DNA from: Bacteroidales bacterium
GTDB taxonomy: Bacteria; Bacteroidota; Bacteroidia; Bacteroidales; UBA3824
Assembly (NCBI GenBank): GCA_017417315.1
Contig: JAFPZK010000053.1
Coordinates: 62,001-126,000 of the forward strand
Reading direction: 5' to 3'
Length of the DNA: 64,000 nt
Position numbers and translations under genes: made by a program. The notes under the pieces are model-generated. The model saw only the letters and a list, made by a program, of their open reading frames with translations. It was not told where the DNA came from and did no database searches. This document shows positions 25,510 through 34,351 of this stretch, in pieces (positions within the stretch are counted from its first letter, which is position 1; each line of letters begins with the position of its first letter).

Positions 25510-26806
25510 TAAACAATATACACCCGAATTGCGTTTCCCAGAATTTCACGACGATTGGCAGGTATATACGATGGAGACTATATTCGTAATGAAAAATGGA
25601 TATACGCCATCCAAATCTAATCCTAAATTTTGGGAAAATGGAACGATTCCGTGGTTTAGAATGGAAGATATTAGACAGAATGGAACTATTTTGTCAGATT
25701 CGATACAACATATAACGCCCGATGCAGTCAAAAATAGTGGTTTATTTCCTGCGTATTCAATTATTTTGGCAACGACAGCGACTATTGGAGAACACGCATT
25801 AATAATTGTTGATTCGCTTGCGAATCAACAATTTACGTTTTTAACAAAACGTAAATCGTTCGATAATTTAATTGATATGATGTATTTTTATCATTATATG
25901 TTTATTATTGACGAATGGTGCAAATCAAATACAAATGCAGGTGGATTGTTATCTGTTAATATGCCCGCATTAAAAAAATTGCAAATACCAATTTCCCCCA
26001 TCCTCCCCGAACAGCGCAAAATAGCCTTATGTCTGTCATCGTTAGACGATTTGATAAAATCCGTTGGCGACAAAATCGAATTGTTGAAACAACATAAAAA
26101 AGGATTGATGCAGAAATTGTTTCCGAAAACACACGGTACGACATACGGACGCGGTAACGGACACGGTAGAGACGCAAAATTTTGCGTCTCTACAAACCCA
26201 ACCATTGTACCCGAATTGCGGTTTCCTGAATTTTCAGGGGATTGGCAGGTGAAAACGTTAGGGGATATTGCGGAAATAAATCCTAAATCACTTGAACCTA
26301 TTCCTACGGAATTTTATTATATTGATTTAGAAAGTGTATGTTCAGGCAGATTACAAAAACGACAAATTGTACAGTTGCTTAATGCACCAAGTAGAGCGCA
26401 AAGACAGTTCCATAGGGATGATATTCTTTTTCAGACAGTTAGGCCTTATCAAAAAAACAATCTTTATGTAGATTTCAATTGTTCTAATTATATTGCTTCT
26501 ACGGGTTATGCTGTTATACGTTGCACAAAGGAAATATCTGATTCTAAATTTATTTACTTTGTTCTTCATAAAGATGATTTTGTAAAAAGTGTTTTGGATA
26601 AATGTACAGGAACAAGTTATCCAGCGATAAATCCAAGCGTGTTGGGTTCCTTGTCCGTTTGTTTCCCCACCCTCGCCGAACAGCGCAAAATAGCGGCGTG
26701 TTTATCGTCCATCGATACGGCAATAGAAGAAACAGAAAAGAAACTGCAAATGTTGCAGCAGCACAAAAAAGGATTGATGCAGCGGATGTTTGTGCGGCGG
26801 GTGTAG
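25499..26806 (+). CDS. hsdS: Type I restriction enzyme, specificity subunit HsdS
   Basis: 435 residues with two target-recognition domains (about 7-180 and 235-420). Each is followed by a conserved helical spacer, EQRKIALCLSSLDDLIKS...QHKKGLMQKLF and EQRKIAACLSSIDTAIEE...QHKKGLMQRMF. The linker between the halves contains one complete REP palindrome in frame (residues about 223-232, GRDAKFCVST). The stop codon TAG is itself inside another palindrome copy, giving the end VRRV. The start overlaps the GHKL gene. It should determine the bipartite recognition site for HsdM and HsdR. Confidence 0.93.
   Translation: MQDNKQYTPELRFPEFHDDWQVYTMETIFVMKNGYTPSKSNPKFWENGTIPWFRMEDIRQNGTILSDSIQHITPDAVKNSGLFPAYSIILATTATIGEHALIIVDSLANQQFTFLTKRKSFDNLIDMMYFYHYMFIIDEWCKSNTNAGGLLSVNMPALKKLQIPISPILPEQRKIALCLSSLDDLIKSVGDKIELLKQHKKGLMQKLFPKTHGTTYGRGNGHGRDAKFCVSTNPTIVPELRFPEFSGDWQVKTLGDIAEINPKSLEPIPTEFYYIDLESVCSGRLQKRQIVQLLNAPSRAQRQFHRDDILFQTVRPYQKNNLYVDFNCSNYIASTGYAVIRCTKEISDSKFIYFVLHKDDFVKSVLDKCTGTSYPAINPSVLGSLSVCFPTLAEQRKIAACLSSIDTAIEETEKKLQMLQQHKKGLMQRMFVRRV
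26166..26193. repeat. REP palindrome copy 1 (inside hsdS)
   Basis: A perfect 28-bp palindrome: GTAGAGACGCAAAA followed by its exact reverse complement. It is translated in frame within the hsdS linker. Confidence 0.95.
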
Positions 26807-26830
26807 AGACGCAAAATTTTGCGTCTCTAC
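26803..26830. repeat. REP palindrome copy 2 (forms hsdS stop)
   Basis: The same 28-bp palindrome; its second to fourth bases are the TAG stop of hsdS. Confidence 0.95.
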
Positions 26831-26907
26831 GGCAGGTTGGCGGCGTGGTGTATCAAACGGCAGGTTGGCGGCGCGGCGAATCAAATGCGGACGATGGCGT
26901 GACGATT

Positions 26908-26935
26908 GTAGAGACGCAAAATTTTGCGTCTCTAC
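26908..26935. repeat. REP palindrome copy 3
   Basis: A perfect copy, 31 bp before the transposase ATG. Copies 2 and 3 flank an about 77-bp spacer that contains a short direct repeat (CGGCAGGTTGGCGGCG). Confidence 0.95.
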
Positions 26936-26966
26936 GAACAACCATCAAACAATAAACAATATAACA

Positions 26967-27566
26967 ATGACAGAAGAAAAATTTAGAAATAAATACAGAA
27001 TACCATCGGCACGGGCAGCGTGGCACAATTACAGCGGCGGAATGTATTTCGTTACGATATGCACCCAAAAACGTGAACATTTTTTCGGCGAAATTGTTTA
27101 TGACGAAAACAAAGAAGCCAAAATGAACTACACAGAATTAGGTAACATTGCGATGGAATGTTGGAAATCAATTCCTTTGCATTTTCCGCACGCAGAGGCA
27201 CCATTATGGGTTGTAATGCCTAATCATATACACGGGATTATAATTATTCACAAATTGGAAAATGCCACCACCGTTGCCGTAGAGACGCAAAATTTTGCGT
27301 CTCTACCAGAAAATGGCGGTAATTATTTTGGTCCGCAATCCAAAAATTTGGCATCTATTGTGCGCGGTTTTAAAATAGGTGTTACAAAACACGCTCGTGA
27401 AAAGGGAATATTTTTTGCGTGGCAACCACGGTATCACGACCACATTGTCCGCGATTTTGACGAGATGAACCGCATTGCTGATTACATAGAAACGAACCCG
27501 GCACGGTGGGCACAGGATAAATTAAACGATTCGGTGTTTGCGGAAATGCCAGAAATGATGAAATAA
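26967..27566 (+). CDS. REP-associated tyrosine transposase (RAYT, Y1/HUH family)
   Basis: 199 residues from ATG 26967; the frame continues upstream through two REP copies, but that stretch is translated repeat. The N-terminal GGMYFVTICTQKREHFFG and the HUH motif in VMPNHIHGIIII (about 82-93) are typical of Y1 transposases. The C-terminal half has LASIVRGFKIGVTKHA, PRYHDHI and RIADYIETNPARW; a tyrosine there or in the C-terminal helix should be catalytic. A REP palindrome is translated inside it as VETQNFASL. RAYTs are single-copy enzymes that mobilise REP hairpins as single strands. It sits between hsdS and hsdM. Confidence 0.9.
   Translation: MTEEKFRNKYRIPSARAAWHNYSGGMYFVTICTQKREHFFGEIVYDENKEAKMNYTELGNIAMECWKSIPLHFPHAEAPLWVVMPNHIHGIIIIHKLENATTVAVETQNFASLPENGGNYFGPQSKNLASIVRGFKIGVTKHAREKGIFFAWQPRYHDHIVRDFDEMNRIADYIETNPARWAQDKLNDSVFAEMPEMMK
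27279..27306. repeat. REP palindrome copy 4 (inside the RAYT gene)
   Basis: A perfect 28-bp copy in frame in the transposase coding sequence, between the HUH half and the C-terminal half. Confidence 0.95.
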
Positions 27567-27573
27567 TACAACC

Positions 27574-27697
27574 GTAGAGGCGCAAAATTTTTATGCCTGC
27601 CTGCCGTAGAGACGCAAAATTTTCACGTCTGCCTGACGTAGAGACGCAAAATTTTCACGTCTGCCTGACGTAAAGACGCAAAATTTTGCGTCTCTAC
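27574..27697. repeat. Four tandem 32-nt REP-derived units before hsdM
   Basis: Units start at 27574, 27606, 27638 and 27670. The first three carry the left half GTAGAGACGCAAAATTTT (GTAGAGG in the first) joined to a diverged right part ending in GCCTGCC or GCCTGAC. The last is a nearly perfect palindrome. The array fills the space between the RAYT and hsdM genes. Confidence 0.9.
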
Positions 27698-27760
27698 AAA
27701 AAAACGGCAATCATTATCTGCCGATTTAAAACAATTAATGAAAAACGACGAAAACTAATA

Positions 27761-29341
27761 ATGGCACAAAATAACCAACAAGAACTCGGCAAGACGCTTT
27801 GGAGCATTGCCGACAGATTAAGAGGAGCAATGATGGCGGACGATTTCCGCGATTATATGCTTTCGTTTCTGTTTTTGAAACACCTTTCAGACAGTTACGA
27901 AAAGTCGGCTCAAAAAGAATTGGGCGAGGAATATCACGGTTCGTTACAGCAATGGTACAAAGACAATCCCGATGATGTTGAATTGTTTGAAAACCAAATG
28001 CGTAAGCGCAATCATTATGTTATTCAGCCAGACTATTTGTGGAGCAATATCGCCAACCTTGCCGACAAACAAGACGAGGAACTTTTGCGGACATTGGAAA
28101 AGGGTTTCAAATTTATCGAAGAAGATTCGTTTGAAAGTTCGTTCAAAGGGTTGTTTTCTGAAATCAACCTCAATTCCGAAAAACTCGGCAAGGATTACAC
28201 CAGCCGCAACAAACTACTCTGCAAGGTGATTTCCACATTGGAAGATGGCTTGAAAAATTTTGCCTCCGACGACGACTACCTTGGCGATGCCTACGAATAT
28301 CTTATCGGACAGTTTGCGGCGGGTTCGGGACAGAAAGCAGGCGAATTTTATACACCTCAAAACATTTCGTCCATCTTGTCGCAAATAGTGATATTGGATT
28401 GTCATAATCCACAATCAGGGCCCAAAAAGTCGCTTAGCAAGGTTTTGGACTTTGCCTGCGGTTCTGGGTCGTTGCTATTGAATGTGCGCCGTCAGATGGG
28501 CAAAAACGTCATTGGCAAAATCTACGGTCAGGAAAAGAACATCACCACCTACAACCTCGCCCGTATGAATATGCTCCTTCACGGCGTTAAAGACAGCGAG
28601 TTTGAAATCCACCACGGCGACACCCTTGCCAACGATTGGGACATTCTGCGCGAGGCAAATCCGGCGCACAAAATCGAATTTGACGCAATAGTAGCCAATC
28701 CGCCCTTTTCGCTCAGATGGGATCCTACCGAGGAAACTGCAAAAGATTTCAGGTTTGCACGTTACGGAGTTGCACCAAAATCTGCGGCAGATTTTGCATT
28801 TTTGCTTCACGGCTTTCATTTCCTCAGCGATGGCGGTGTTATGGCGATAATACTTCCTCACGGAGTTTTGTTCCGTGGCGGCAAGGAAGAAACAATCCGC
28901 AAAAAACTCATCGAAGACGACAATATTGATGCCGTAATTGGACTACCTTCAAACCTCTTTTATTCTACGGGCATACCTGTCTGCATTTTGGTGTTGAAAA
29001 AATGCAGAAATTCAGAAGATGTATTGTTTATAAATGCCTCTGAATATTACGAAAAGGGCAAACGTCAGAATTATTTACGCGAAGAAGACATAGAACGTAT
29101 TGTCTCGGCATATAAAAACCGCTCCGACATACCGCGTTTTTCGCGCAATGTGTCTTTGACCGAAATCCGCGACAACGATTTCAACCTCAACATCACCCGA
29201 TATGTAAATCTTTCGGTAGAGGAAGAACCCATTGACTTACTTGATGTTAACCGTCAACTAAAAGAAACAGATGCCAAAATCGAAGAGGCTCGTAAAAAAC
29301 ATAATGAATTTTTGAAGGAATTGGGCTTGCCGGAGATTTAG
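27761..29341 (+). CDS. hsdM: Type I restriction enzyme, HsdM methylase subunit
   Basis: 526 residues from ATG 27761 (MAQNNQQELGK); the longer frame begins inside the repeat array. The N-terminal helical HsdM_N domain (about 5-150) is followed by the N6-methylase with GEFYTPQ, SAM motif DFACGSGSLL and catalytic ANPPFSLRW. It methylates adenine in the site chosen by HsdS. It is the last gene of the locus, separated from hsdS by the RAYT gene and repeats, an unusual order. Confidence 0.95.
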   Translation: MAQNNQQELGKTLWSIADRLRGAMMADDFRDYMLSFLFLKHLSDSYEKSAQKELGEEYHGSLQQWYKDNPDDVELFENQMRKRNHYVIQPDYLWSNIANLADKQDEELLRTLEKGFKFIEEDSFESSFKGLFSEINLNSEKLGKDYTSRNKLLCKVISTLEDGLKNFASDDDYLGDAYEYLIGQFAAGSGQKAGEFYTPQNISSILSQIVILDCHNPQSGPKKSLSKVLDFACGSGSLLLNVRRQMGKNVIGKIYGQEKNITTYNLARMNMLLHGVKDSEFEIHHGDTLANDWDILREANPAHKIEFDAIVANPPFSLRWDPTEETAKDFRFARYGVAPKSAADFAFLLHGFHFLSDGGVMAIILPHGVLFRGGKEETIRKKLIEDDNIDAVIGLPSNLFYSTGIPVCILVLKKCRNSEDVLFINASEYYEKGKRQNYLREEDIERIVSAYKNRSDIPRFSRNVSLTEIRDNDFNLNITRYVNLSVEEEPIDLLDVNRQLKETDAKIEEARKKHNEFLKELGLPEI

Positions 29342-29387
29342 GTTGTTTTTTTGATAGATTTCGACAGTTGACGCCACCGCAAAAAAC

Positions 29388-29415
29388 GTAGAGACGCAAA
29401 ATTTTGCGTCTCTAC
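29388..29415. repeat. REP palindrome copy after hsdM
   Basis: A perfect 28-bp copy between the convergent ends of hsdM and glnN; it may also act as a transcription stop. It marks the right edge of the colonised segment. Confidence 0.95.
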
Positions 29416-29441
29416 CGAATATGATGTTAAAATCCTGCCAA

Positions 29442-31628
29442 TTAGTTGATAAACAGCAACTCCCTGTACTTGGGCAGCGGCCACATATCGTTGTCTACCA
29501 CCTCTTCGAGTTTGTCAATGGGTTTGCGGATGGCAAAGAGAGATTCGGCGATGTCGTGGTATGCCTTTGCCTTGGAGTACTCGTCGGTGATGACATTGGC
29601 GGCTTTGCGGGCGTCAACCATCGAGTTCACCTTGTTGCGGATTTCGGTGATTTTGGCGGCGATGTCCTTCACAAGGTCAATTTCTACGGCTGCCATCTCG
29701 CGGTAGTTGTCGGGGAAGATGTCCTTGATTTTCTGGATGTTGTCCAAGAGTTTCGTCTGATAAGCCAACGCCGCAGGGATGATGTGGTTGATAGCCATAC
29801 GACCCATCACACGCGCCTCTATCTGAACCTTCTTGGTGTACATTTCCCAACGGACTTCGTTGCGGGCTTCGAGTTCCTTCTCGCTGTAAACGCCCATCCG
29901 TGTGAACATTTCGATGTTCTCCTTCTTGGTGAACGCCTTGAACATTTCGGGAACGGAGGTCTCAACGTCCAAGCCGCGTTTCTTAGCCTCTTTCTGCCAT
30001 TCGTCGGAATAGCCGTTGCCGTCAAAACAGATTACGTTAATTATCTGTTTGATAATCGGTTTCAGAGTGTCCATAATGGCGATGTTCATTGCCTTGCCCT
30101 CAGCCATCTCCTTGTCAACAGCCTTCTTGAACTCGGTGAGTTGGTCGGCGACGGCGGCGTTGAGGGTGGTCATAGCGTTGGCGCAGTTGGCTGACGAACC
30201 TACGGCGCGGAACTCAAACCTGTTGCCCGTGAATGCAAACGGCGAGGTGCGGTTGCGGTCGGTGTTGTCGATGAAAATTTCGGGAATCTCAACCAAGCCA
30301 ACCGACTTGCCCTTCTTGCCCGCAATCTCTATCGGGGTGTCGGACGGTACTTCGAGGAGTTTGTGCAGTACGTCGGTCATAGTCTTGCCCAAGAAAGCCG
30401 AAACAATCGCCGGAGGTGCCTCGTTGGCGCCAAGACGGTGGGCGTTGGTGGCAGAAGCAATGGAGGCTTTGAGCAATCCGTTGTATTTCTGAACGGCAGC
30501 CAGAACGTTAACAAAGAACGTTACAAATTGGAGGTTTCCTTTTGCGTCCTTGCCGGGAGCGAGCAGGAGAGTGCCGGTGTCGGTGCCGAGCGACCAGTTG
30601 TTGTGCTTGCCCGAACCGTTGATGCCGTCGAAAGGCTTTTCGTGCATCAGCACTACAAAACCGTGTTTGCGGGCGACGGCGTTCATAGTGTTCATTATCA
30701 GTTGGTTCTGGTCGTTGCTGAGGTTTACTTCACCAAAAATCGGCGCAAGTTCAAATTGGTTGGGGGCAACCTCGTTGTGGCGTGTTTTGAGCGGGATTCC
30801 GAGTTTGTAGCCTGCTATTTCGATGTCGCGCATAAACGCCGCCACACGTGAAGGAATTGCGCCGAAATAATGATCGTCCAACTGTTGGTTTTTTGACGAG
30901 GCGTGTCCCATCAAAGTCCTGCCCGTGAGCATTAGGTCGGGACGTGCCGCGTAGAGGTCTTCGTCAACGAGGAAATACTCCTGCTCCCAACCCAAATATG
31001 CAAACACCTTCTTTACTTTCGGGTCAAACATCTTGCAGATGGGCAAGGCGGCGTCGTTGACGGCTTTGAGAGCCTTTTTGAGAGGCGTTTTGTAGTCAAG
31101 AGCCTCGCCGGTGTAAGCGATGAACACCGTTGGGATGCAGAGTGTGTCGTCCTGAATGAAAACGGGCGACGTGGGGTCCCAAGCCGTGTAGCCGCGAGCC
31201 TCAAAAGTGGCGCGGATTCCGCCGTTGGGGAACGACGAGGCGTCGGGCTCTTGCTGAACAAGCGATTTGCCGTCGAAATTCTCAATCATTCCGCCCTTGT
31301 TGTCGTATTCCATAAAGGAATCGTGCTTTTCGGCAGTGCCTTCGGTGAGGGGTTGAAACCAATGGGTGATGTGCGTTACGCCGTGTTCAATCGCCCAAGT
31401 CTTCATACCTGCGGCAACACGGTCGGCAGTGTCACGGTCGAGAGGCTTTCCGTTGTCGATGCAGTCAACAAGCGAATTGAATGTCTTGACATCGAGATAC
31501 TTGTACATCTTGTCGCGGTTGAAGACCAGTTCGCCGAAATATTCCGACGGACGGGTTTCCGGAGTCTCTACTGCAACGGCTTTCTTCTTGAAAGCGTCCT
31601 GCACTACGTCAAATCTAAGTTTGCTCAT
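29442..31628 (-). CDS. glnN: Glutamine synthetase type III
   Basis: 728 residues, the size of the GSIII family found in Bacteroidetes. It makes glutamine from glutamate, ammonia and ATP. The family-specific start MSKLRFDVVQDAF and blocks GWEQEYFLVD, KTRHNEVAPNQFELAPIF, FDGINGSGKHNNWSLG and TSPFAFTGNRFEFRAVGSSAN are present. It is monocistronic between the type I locus and the YhcG relic. It works with gltBD (GS-GOGAT) and shares their promoter type. Confidence 0.97.
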   Translation of the reverse strand: MSKLRFDVVQDAFKKKAVAVETPETRPSEYFGELVFNRDKMYKYLDVKTFNSLVDCIDNGKPLDRDTADRVAAGMKTWAIEHGVTHITHWFQPLTEGTAEKHDSFMEYDNKGGMIENFDGKSLVQQEPDASSFPNGGIRATFEARGYTAWDPTSPVFIQDDTLCIPTVFIAYTGEALDYKTPLKKALKAVNDAALPICKMFDPKVKKVFAYLGWEQEYFLVDEDLYAARPDLMLTGRTLMGHASSKNQQLDDHYFGAIPSRVAAFMRDIEIAGYKLGIPLKTRHNEVAPNQFELAPIFGEVNLSNDQNQLIMNTMNAVARKHGFVVLMHEKPFDGINGSGKHNNWSLGTDTGTLLLAPGKDAKGNLQFVTFFVNVLAAVQKYNGLLKASIASATNAHRLGANEAPPAIVSAFLGKTMTDVLHKLLEVPSDTPIEIAGKKGKSVGLVEIPEIFIDNTDRNRTSPFAFTGNRFEFRAVGSSANCANAMTTLNAAVADQLTEFKKAVDKEMAEGKAMNIAIMDTLKPIIKQIINVICFDGNGYSDEWQKEAKKRGLDVETSVPEMFKAFTKKENIEMFTRMGVYSEKELEARNEVRWEMYTKKVQIEARVMGRMAINHIIPAALAYQTKLLDNIQKIKDIFPDNYREMAAVEIDLVKDIAAKITEIRNKVNSMVDARKAANVITDEYSKAKAYHDIAESLFAIRKPIDKLEEVVDNDMWPLPKYRELLFIN

Positions 31629-31665
31629 AATAATTACGATTTAAATTTGTTTATTTTTTACAATG

Positions 31666-31789
31666 CAAATTTACGTCGGTGGCGTTTTATGTGCAATACC
31701 GATTGTTCGTAATGGGTGATATTTTTTTATACGTAATTATACGCGATTAAGGTACGAGAAATGCGGATAGGTGGTACGGGAAATACGGA
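31666..31789 (-). promoter_or_regulatory. Nitrogen-type promoter and operator of glnN
   Basis: Minus strand -7 TAAATTTG at 31673-31666, a 20-bp spacer, and TTG at 31696-31694 inside the conserved element 31692-31743. The distal TACGGGAAATACGGA is at 31775-31789. Further toward the next gene (31790-32064) I see only A/T-rich sequence and a weak GGCTG/CAGCC dyad. Confidence 0.85.
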
Positions 31790-32090
31790 GAGGGAGATAG
31801 TTTGTGGTCTGCGGCATAAGCGTTATAATTTTGGGCAAATGTACGAAAAAATATTGAAATAGATGATTAGAAAATATTTTAAAAAAAAGTTGCAAAATTA
31901 TTTTGCCGAGGCTGCCTAAAAATAAAACTTTCCTTTTCAGACAGCCTTTCTTGTCCCTCTCCGCATTTTTCGACAAGGCATTCCGCACCGAAATTTGTGC
32001 ATTTCACGCAAATCATCAATATTCAGATGCTGAATAAAATCTTTTTGAAAAACAAAAAAATGTGTAAATTTGCGAAAACAAATTTTCATT

Positions 32091-32514
32091 ATGGAAAACT
32101 ATCTCGACGACAATTATACCACGGCGGTTGAAACCATCAAGACCGCTATTCTTCAAGGTCAGTACGAGGCCGCAAAAGGCATAAACCGTATTCAATTGGC
32201 GGTGTATTTTGGCATTGGCAAATACATCTCGCTCAACACCCGCAAAAAGCATTGGGGCAAGGGCGCGTTGAAGATTATCAGCGAGAGGTTGCAACGCGAA
32301 TTGCCCGGACTGAGAGGTTATGCCGAAACACAATTACGTGAAATGCGGCTTTTTTATGAAGAATGGATAATGCTTGATGCTAATTCATCGGTTGCGACCG
32401 ATGAATTACAAATTGTTGAAAATAAGATAGATATATTCAATTTCATAAAAATACCTTCCCGAAAATCTGCGAAAAGCCCTTCCCGACATCGAGCAACTGA
32501 AAAAAACTATTGAA
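32091..32514 (+). pseudogene. Relic of a YhcG/DUF1016-type nuclease gene (internal deletion)
   Basis: The ORF from 32091 (140 residues) carries a good DUF1016_N start (TAVETIKTAILQGQYEAAKG, RELPGLRGYAETQLREMRLFYEEW) and then runs into unrelated frame. From about 32449 a different frame reads YLPENLRKALPDIEQLKKTI, the usual C-terminal tail of these proteins. The middle, including the PDDEXK nuclease core, is missing, so this is a deletion remnant with a frameshift at the junction. A -7 box TAAATTTG lies at 32065-32072. An intact relative is at 5855-6898. Confidence 0.75.
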
Positions 32515-32544
32515 TGTCGGGGAGGACTAATCTGCAAATCATTA

Positions 32545-34212
32545 TTAATACGCATTCTCGTGCACTCCCTTCACTGCCCTGCCGCTTGGGTCGTTGAGGT
32601 TTTGGAACGAGGCGTCCCACGCCAACGCTTCAGCCGACGAACACGCAACGCTCGGTACGCTCGGCACGCTCATCGCCGCCGAATTGCTCGGGAATAGTTC
32701 TGAGAAAATTGAGCGGTAATAGTATTCCTCCTTGTTCATCGGGGTGTTGATGGGGAAACGGATTGCGGCGTTCTCCATCTGTTGGTCGCTCACGGCGGCG
32801 GCGGTCATTGCTTTGAGGCTGTCGATCCAACTGTATCCTACGCCGTCGGAGAACTGTTCTTTCTGACGCCAGGCGATGCTTTCGGGAAGCATATCGGTAA
32901 ACGCCTCGCGCACAACACGTTTTTCAATCTCCTTGCCGGGACACATCTTGTCCTTGGGGTTGAGGCGCATTGCCACGTCGAGAAACTCCTTGTCCAAAAA
33001 CGGCACGCGACCCTCCACGCCCCACGCAGCCAGCGACTTATTGGCCCTCAGGCAGTCGTAGAGATAGAGTTTGCCAAGTTTTCGGACGGTCTCCTCGTGG
33101 AAAGCCTTGGCGTCGGGTGCCTTGTGAAAATAGAGGTAGCCGCCAAAAATCTCGTCGGCACCCTCGCCGCTAAGCACCATCTTGATGCCCATCGATTTTA
33201 TCACCCTTGCCAAAAGATACATCGGCGTACTTGCACGGACGGTGGTAACGTCGTAAGTTTCAATATGATAGATGACGTCACGAATTGCATCCAAACCCTC
33301 CTGCACCGTGTAGTTGACCTCGTGGTGAACAGTGCCGAGATGGTCTGCCATCACACGTGCCTTGGCGAGGTCGGGCGAACCCTTGATGCCCACCGCAAAA
33401 GAGTGCAGACGTGGCCACCAAGCCTGAGCCGTGTCGCCGGTTTCGATGCGCTTGTGGGCGTACATATTGGCAATGGCGGAAATCACCGAACTGTCCAGAC
33501 CGCCCGAAAGCAACACACCGTATGGCACGTCGCTCATTAGTTGGCGTTTGACGGCTGCTTTGAGGGCGTCGCCGAGTTCCTTGACATCGGTTTTATTGTC
33601 GGCAACTGCTTGATAGTCAAACCAATCACGCTTCCACCAACGTTGCATTTTGCCGTCCTTGCTGTAATAGTAATGTCCGGGCAGGAACGGCTCGTATTTT
33701 TCGCAATGCCCTTCCAAGGCTTTGAGTTCGCTCGCCACATATACAGTGCCGTCGTAGTCGTAGCCTATATAAAGAGGAATGATTCCGATATGGTCGCGGG
33801 CGATGAGGAAGGTGTCGTTGGTCTCGTCGTAAAGGACGAATGCGAAGATGCCGTTGAGGTCTTCGAGGAAGTCAACGCCTTTTTCTTTGTATAGGGCGAG
33901 AATCACCTCGCAGTCGCTGCCTGTCTGAAACTCGTATTTGCCTTTGAGCCTTTCGCGTATCTGCTGATGGTTGTAGATTTCGCCGTTGACAGCCAGCGCC
34001 TGTTTCTTGTCGGGTGAATACAGCGGCTGACCGCCCGAAAGAGGATCCACGATGGCGAGCCTTTCGTGCGCGAGAACGCAACGAGGGCTACTGTAAACAC
34101 CGCTCCAATCGGGTCCGCGATGTCTGATTTTCGACGACATTTTCAAAGCCATCTCTCTCATCTTGGCTGCACAGCCGTCCTGAATGTTTAATATTGCTAC
34201 AAATCCGCACAT
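32545..34212 (-). CDS. asnB: Asparagine synthase (glutamine-hydrolysing)
   Basis: 555 residues, normal for AsnB. Cys2 (MCGFVAIL) is the glutaminase nucleophile after Met removal. The N-terminal amidotransferase shows RHRGPDWSGVY and VNGEIYNH; the C-terminal ATP-pyrophosphatase domain has GVLLSGGLDSSVISA and SGEGADEIFGGYLY. It converts aspartate and glutamine to asparagine. It has the same nitrogen-type promoter as glnN and gltB. Confidence 0.96.
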   Translation of the reverse strand: MCGFVAILNIQDGCAAKMREMALKMSSKIRHRGPDWSGVYSSPRCVLAHERLAIVDPLSGGQPLYSPDKKQALAVNGEIYNHQQIRERLKGKYEFQTGSDCEVILALYKEKGVDFLEDLNGIFAFVLYDETNDTFLIARDHIGIIPLYIGYDYDGTVYVASELKALEGHCEKYEPFLPGHYYYSKDGKMQRWWKRDWFDYQAVADNKTDVKELGDALKAAVKRQLMSDVPYGVLLSGGLDSSVISAIANMYAHKRIETGDTAQAWWPRLHSFAVGIKGSPDLAKARVMADHLGTVHHEVNYTVQEGLDAIRDVIYHIETYDVTTVRASTPMYLLARVIKSMGIKMVLSGEGADEIFGGYLYFHKAPDAKAFHEETVRKLGKLYLYDCLRANKSLAAWGVEGRVPFLDKEFLDVAMRLNPKDKMCPGKEIEKRVVREAFTDMLPESIAWRQKEQFSDGVGYSWIDSLKAMTAAAVSDQQMENAAIRFPINTPMNKEEYYYRSIFSELFPSNSAAMSVPSVPSVACSSAEALAWDASFQNLNDPSGRAVKGVHENAY

Positions 34213-34241
34213 AATTTTCTATTTTTTAATTTTCTACGCTG

Positions 34242-34320
34242 CAAAGTTATTCTGAACGCATTTTTTGTGCAATACCGATTGTTCGTAATAGGATATAAAA
34301 TTTTATACGTGTTTTTATTA
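34242..34320 (-). promoter_or_regulatory. Nitrogen-type promoter and operator of asnB
   Basis: Minus strand -7 TAACTTTG at 34249-34242, a 20-bp spacer, and TTG at 34272-34270 in the conserved element reaching to about 34320. The distal TACGGGAAATACGGA is not preserved here; only TACGAGTATTTCGGAT is seen just beyond. Confidence 0.82.
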
Positions 34321-34351
34321 ATGGCAATACGAGTATTTCGGATAAAAAATT

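Noticed and set aside
26790..26966. N-terminal extension of the RAYT protein
   Set aside because: The extension is translated REP sequence; homologues start near the ATG at 26967.
27574..27697. CRISPR-like array of 32-nt repeats
   Set aside because: Units are head-to-tail without unique spacers, are half-palindromes of the local REP family, and no cas gene is present.
27686..27760. Longer start of hsdM
   Set aside because: It begins inside the repeat array; MAQNNQQELGK at 27761 is the typical HsdM start.
29421..30194. Long plus-strand ORF opposite glnN
   Set aside because: It is a shadow of the glnN reading frame; no recognisable protein features and glnN is clearly real.
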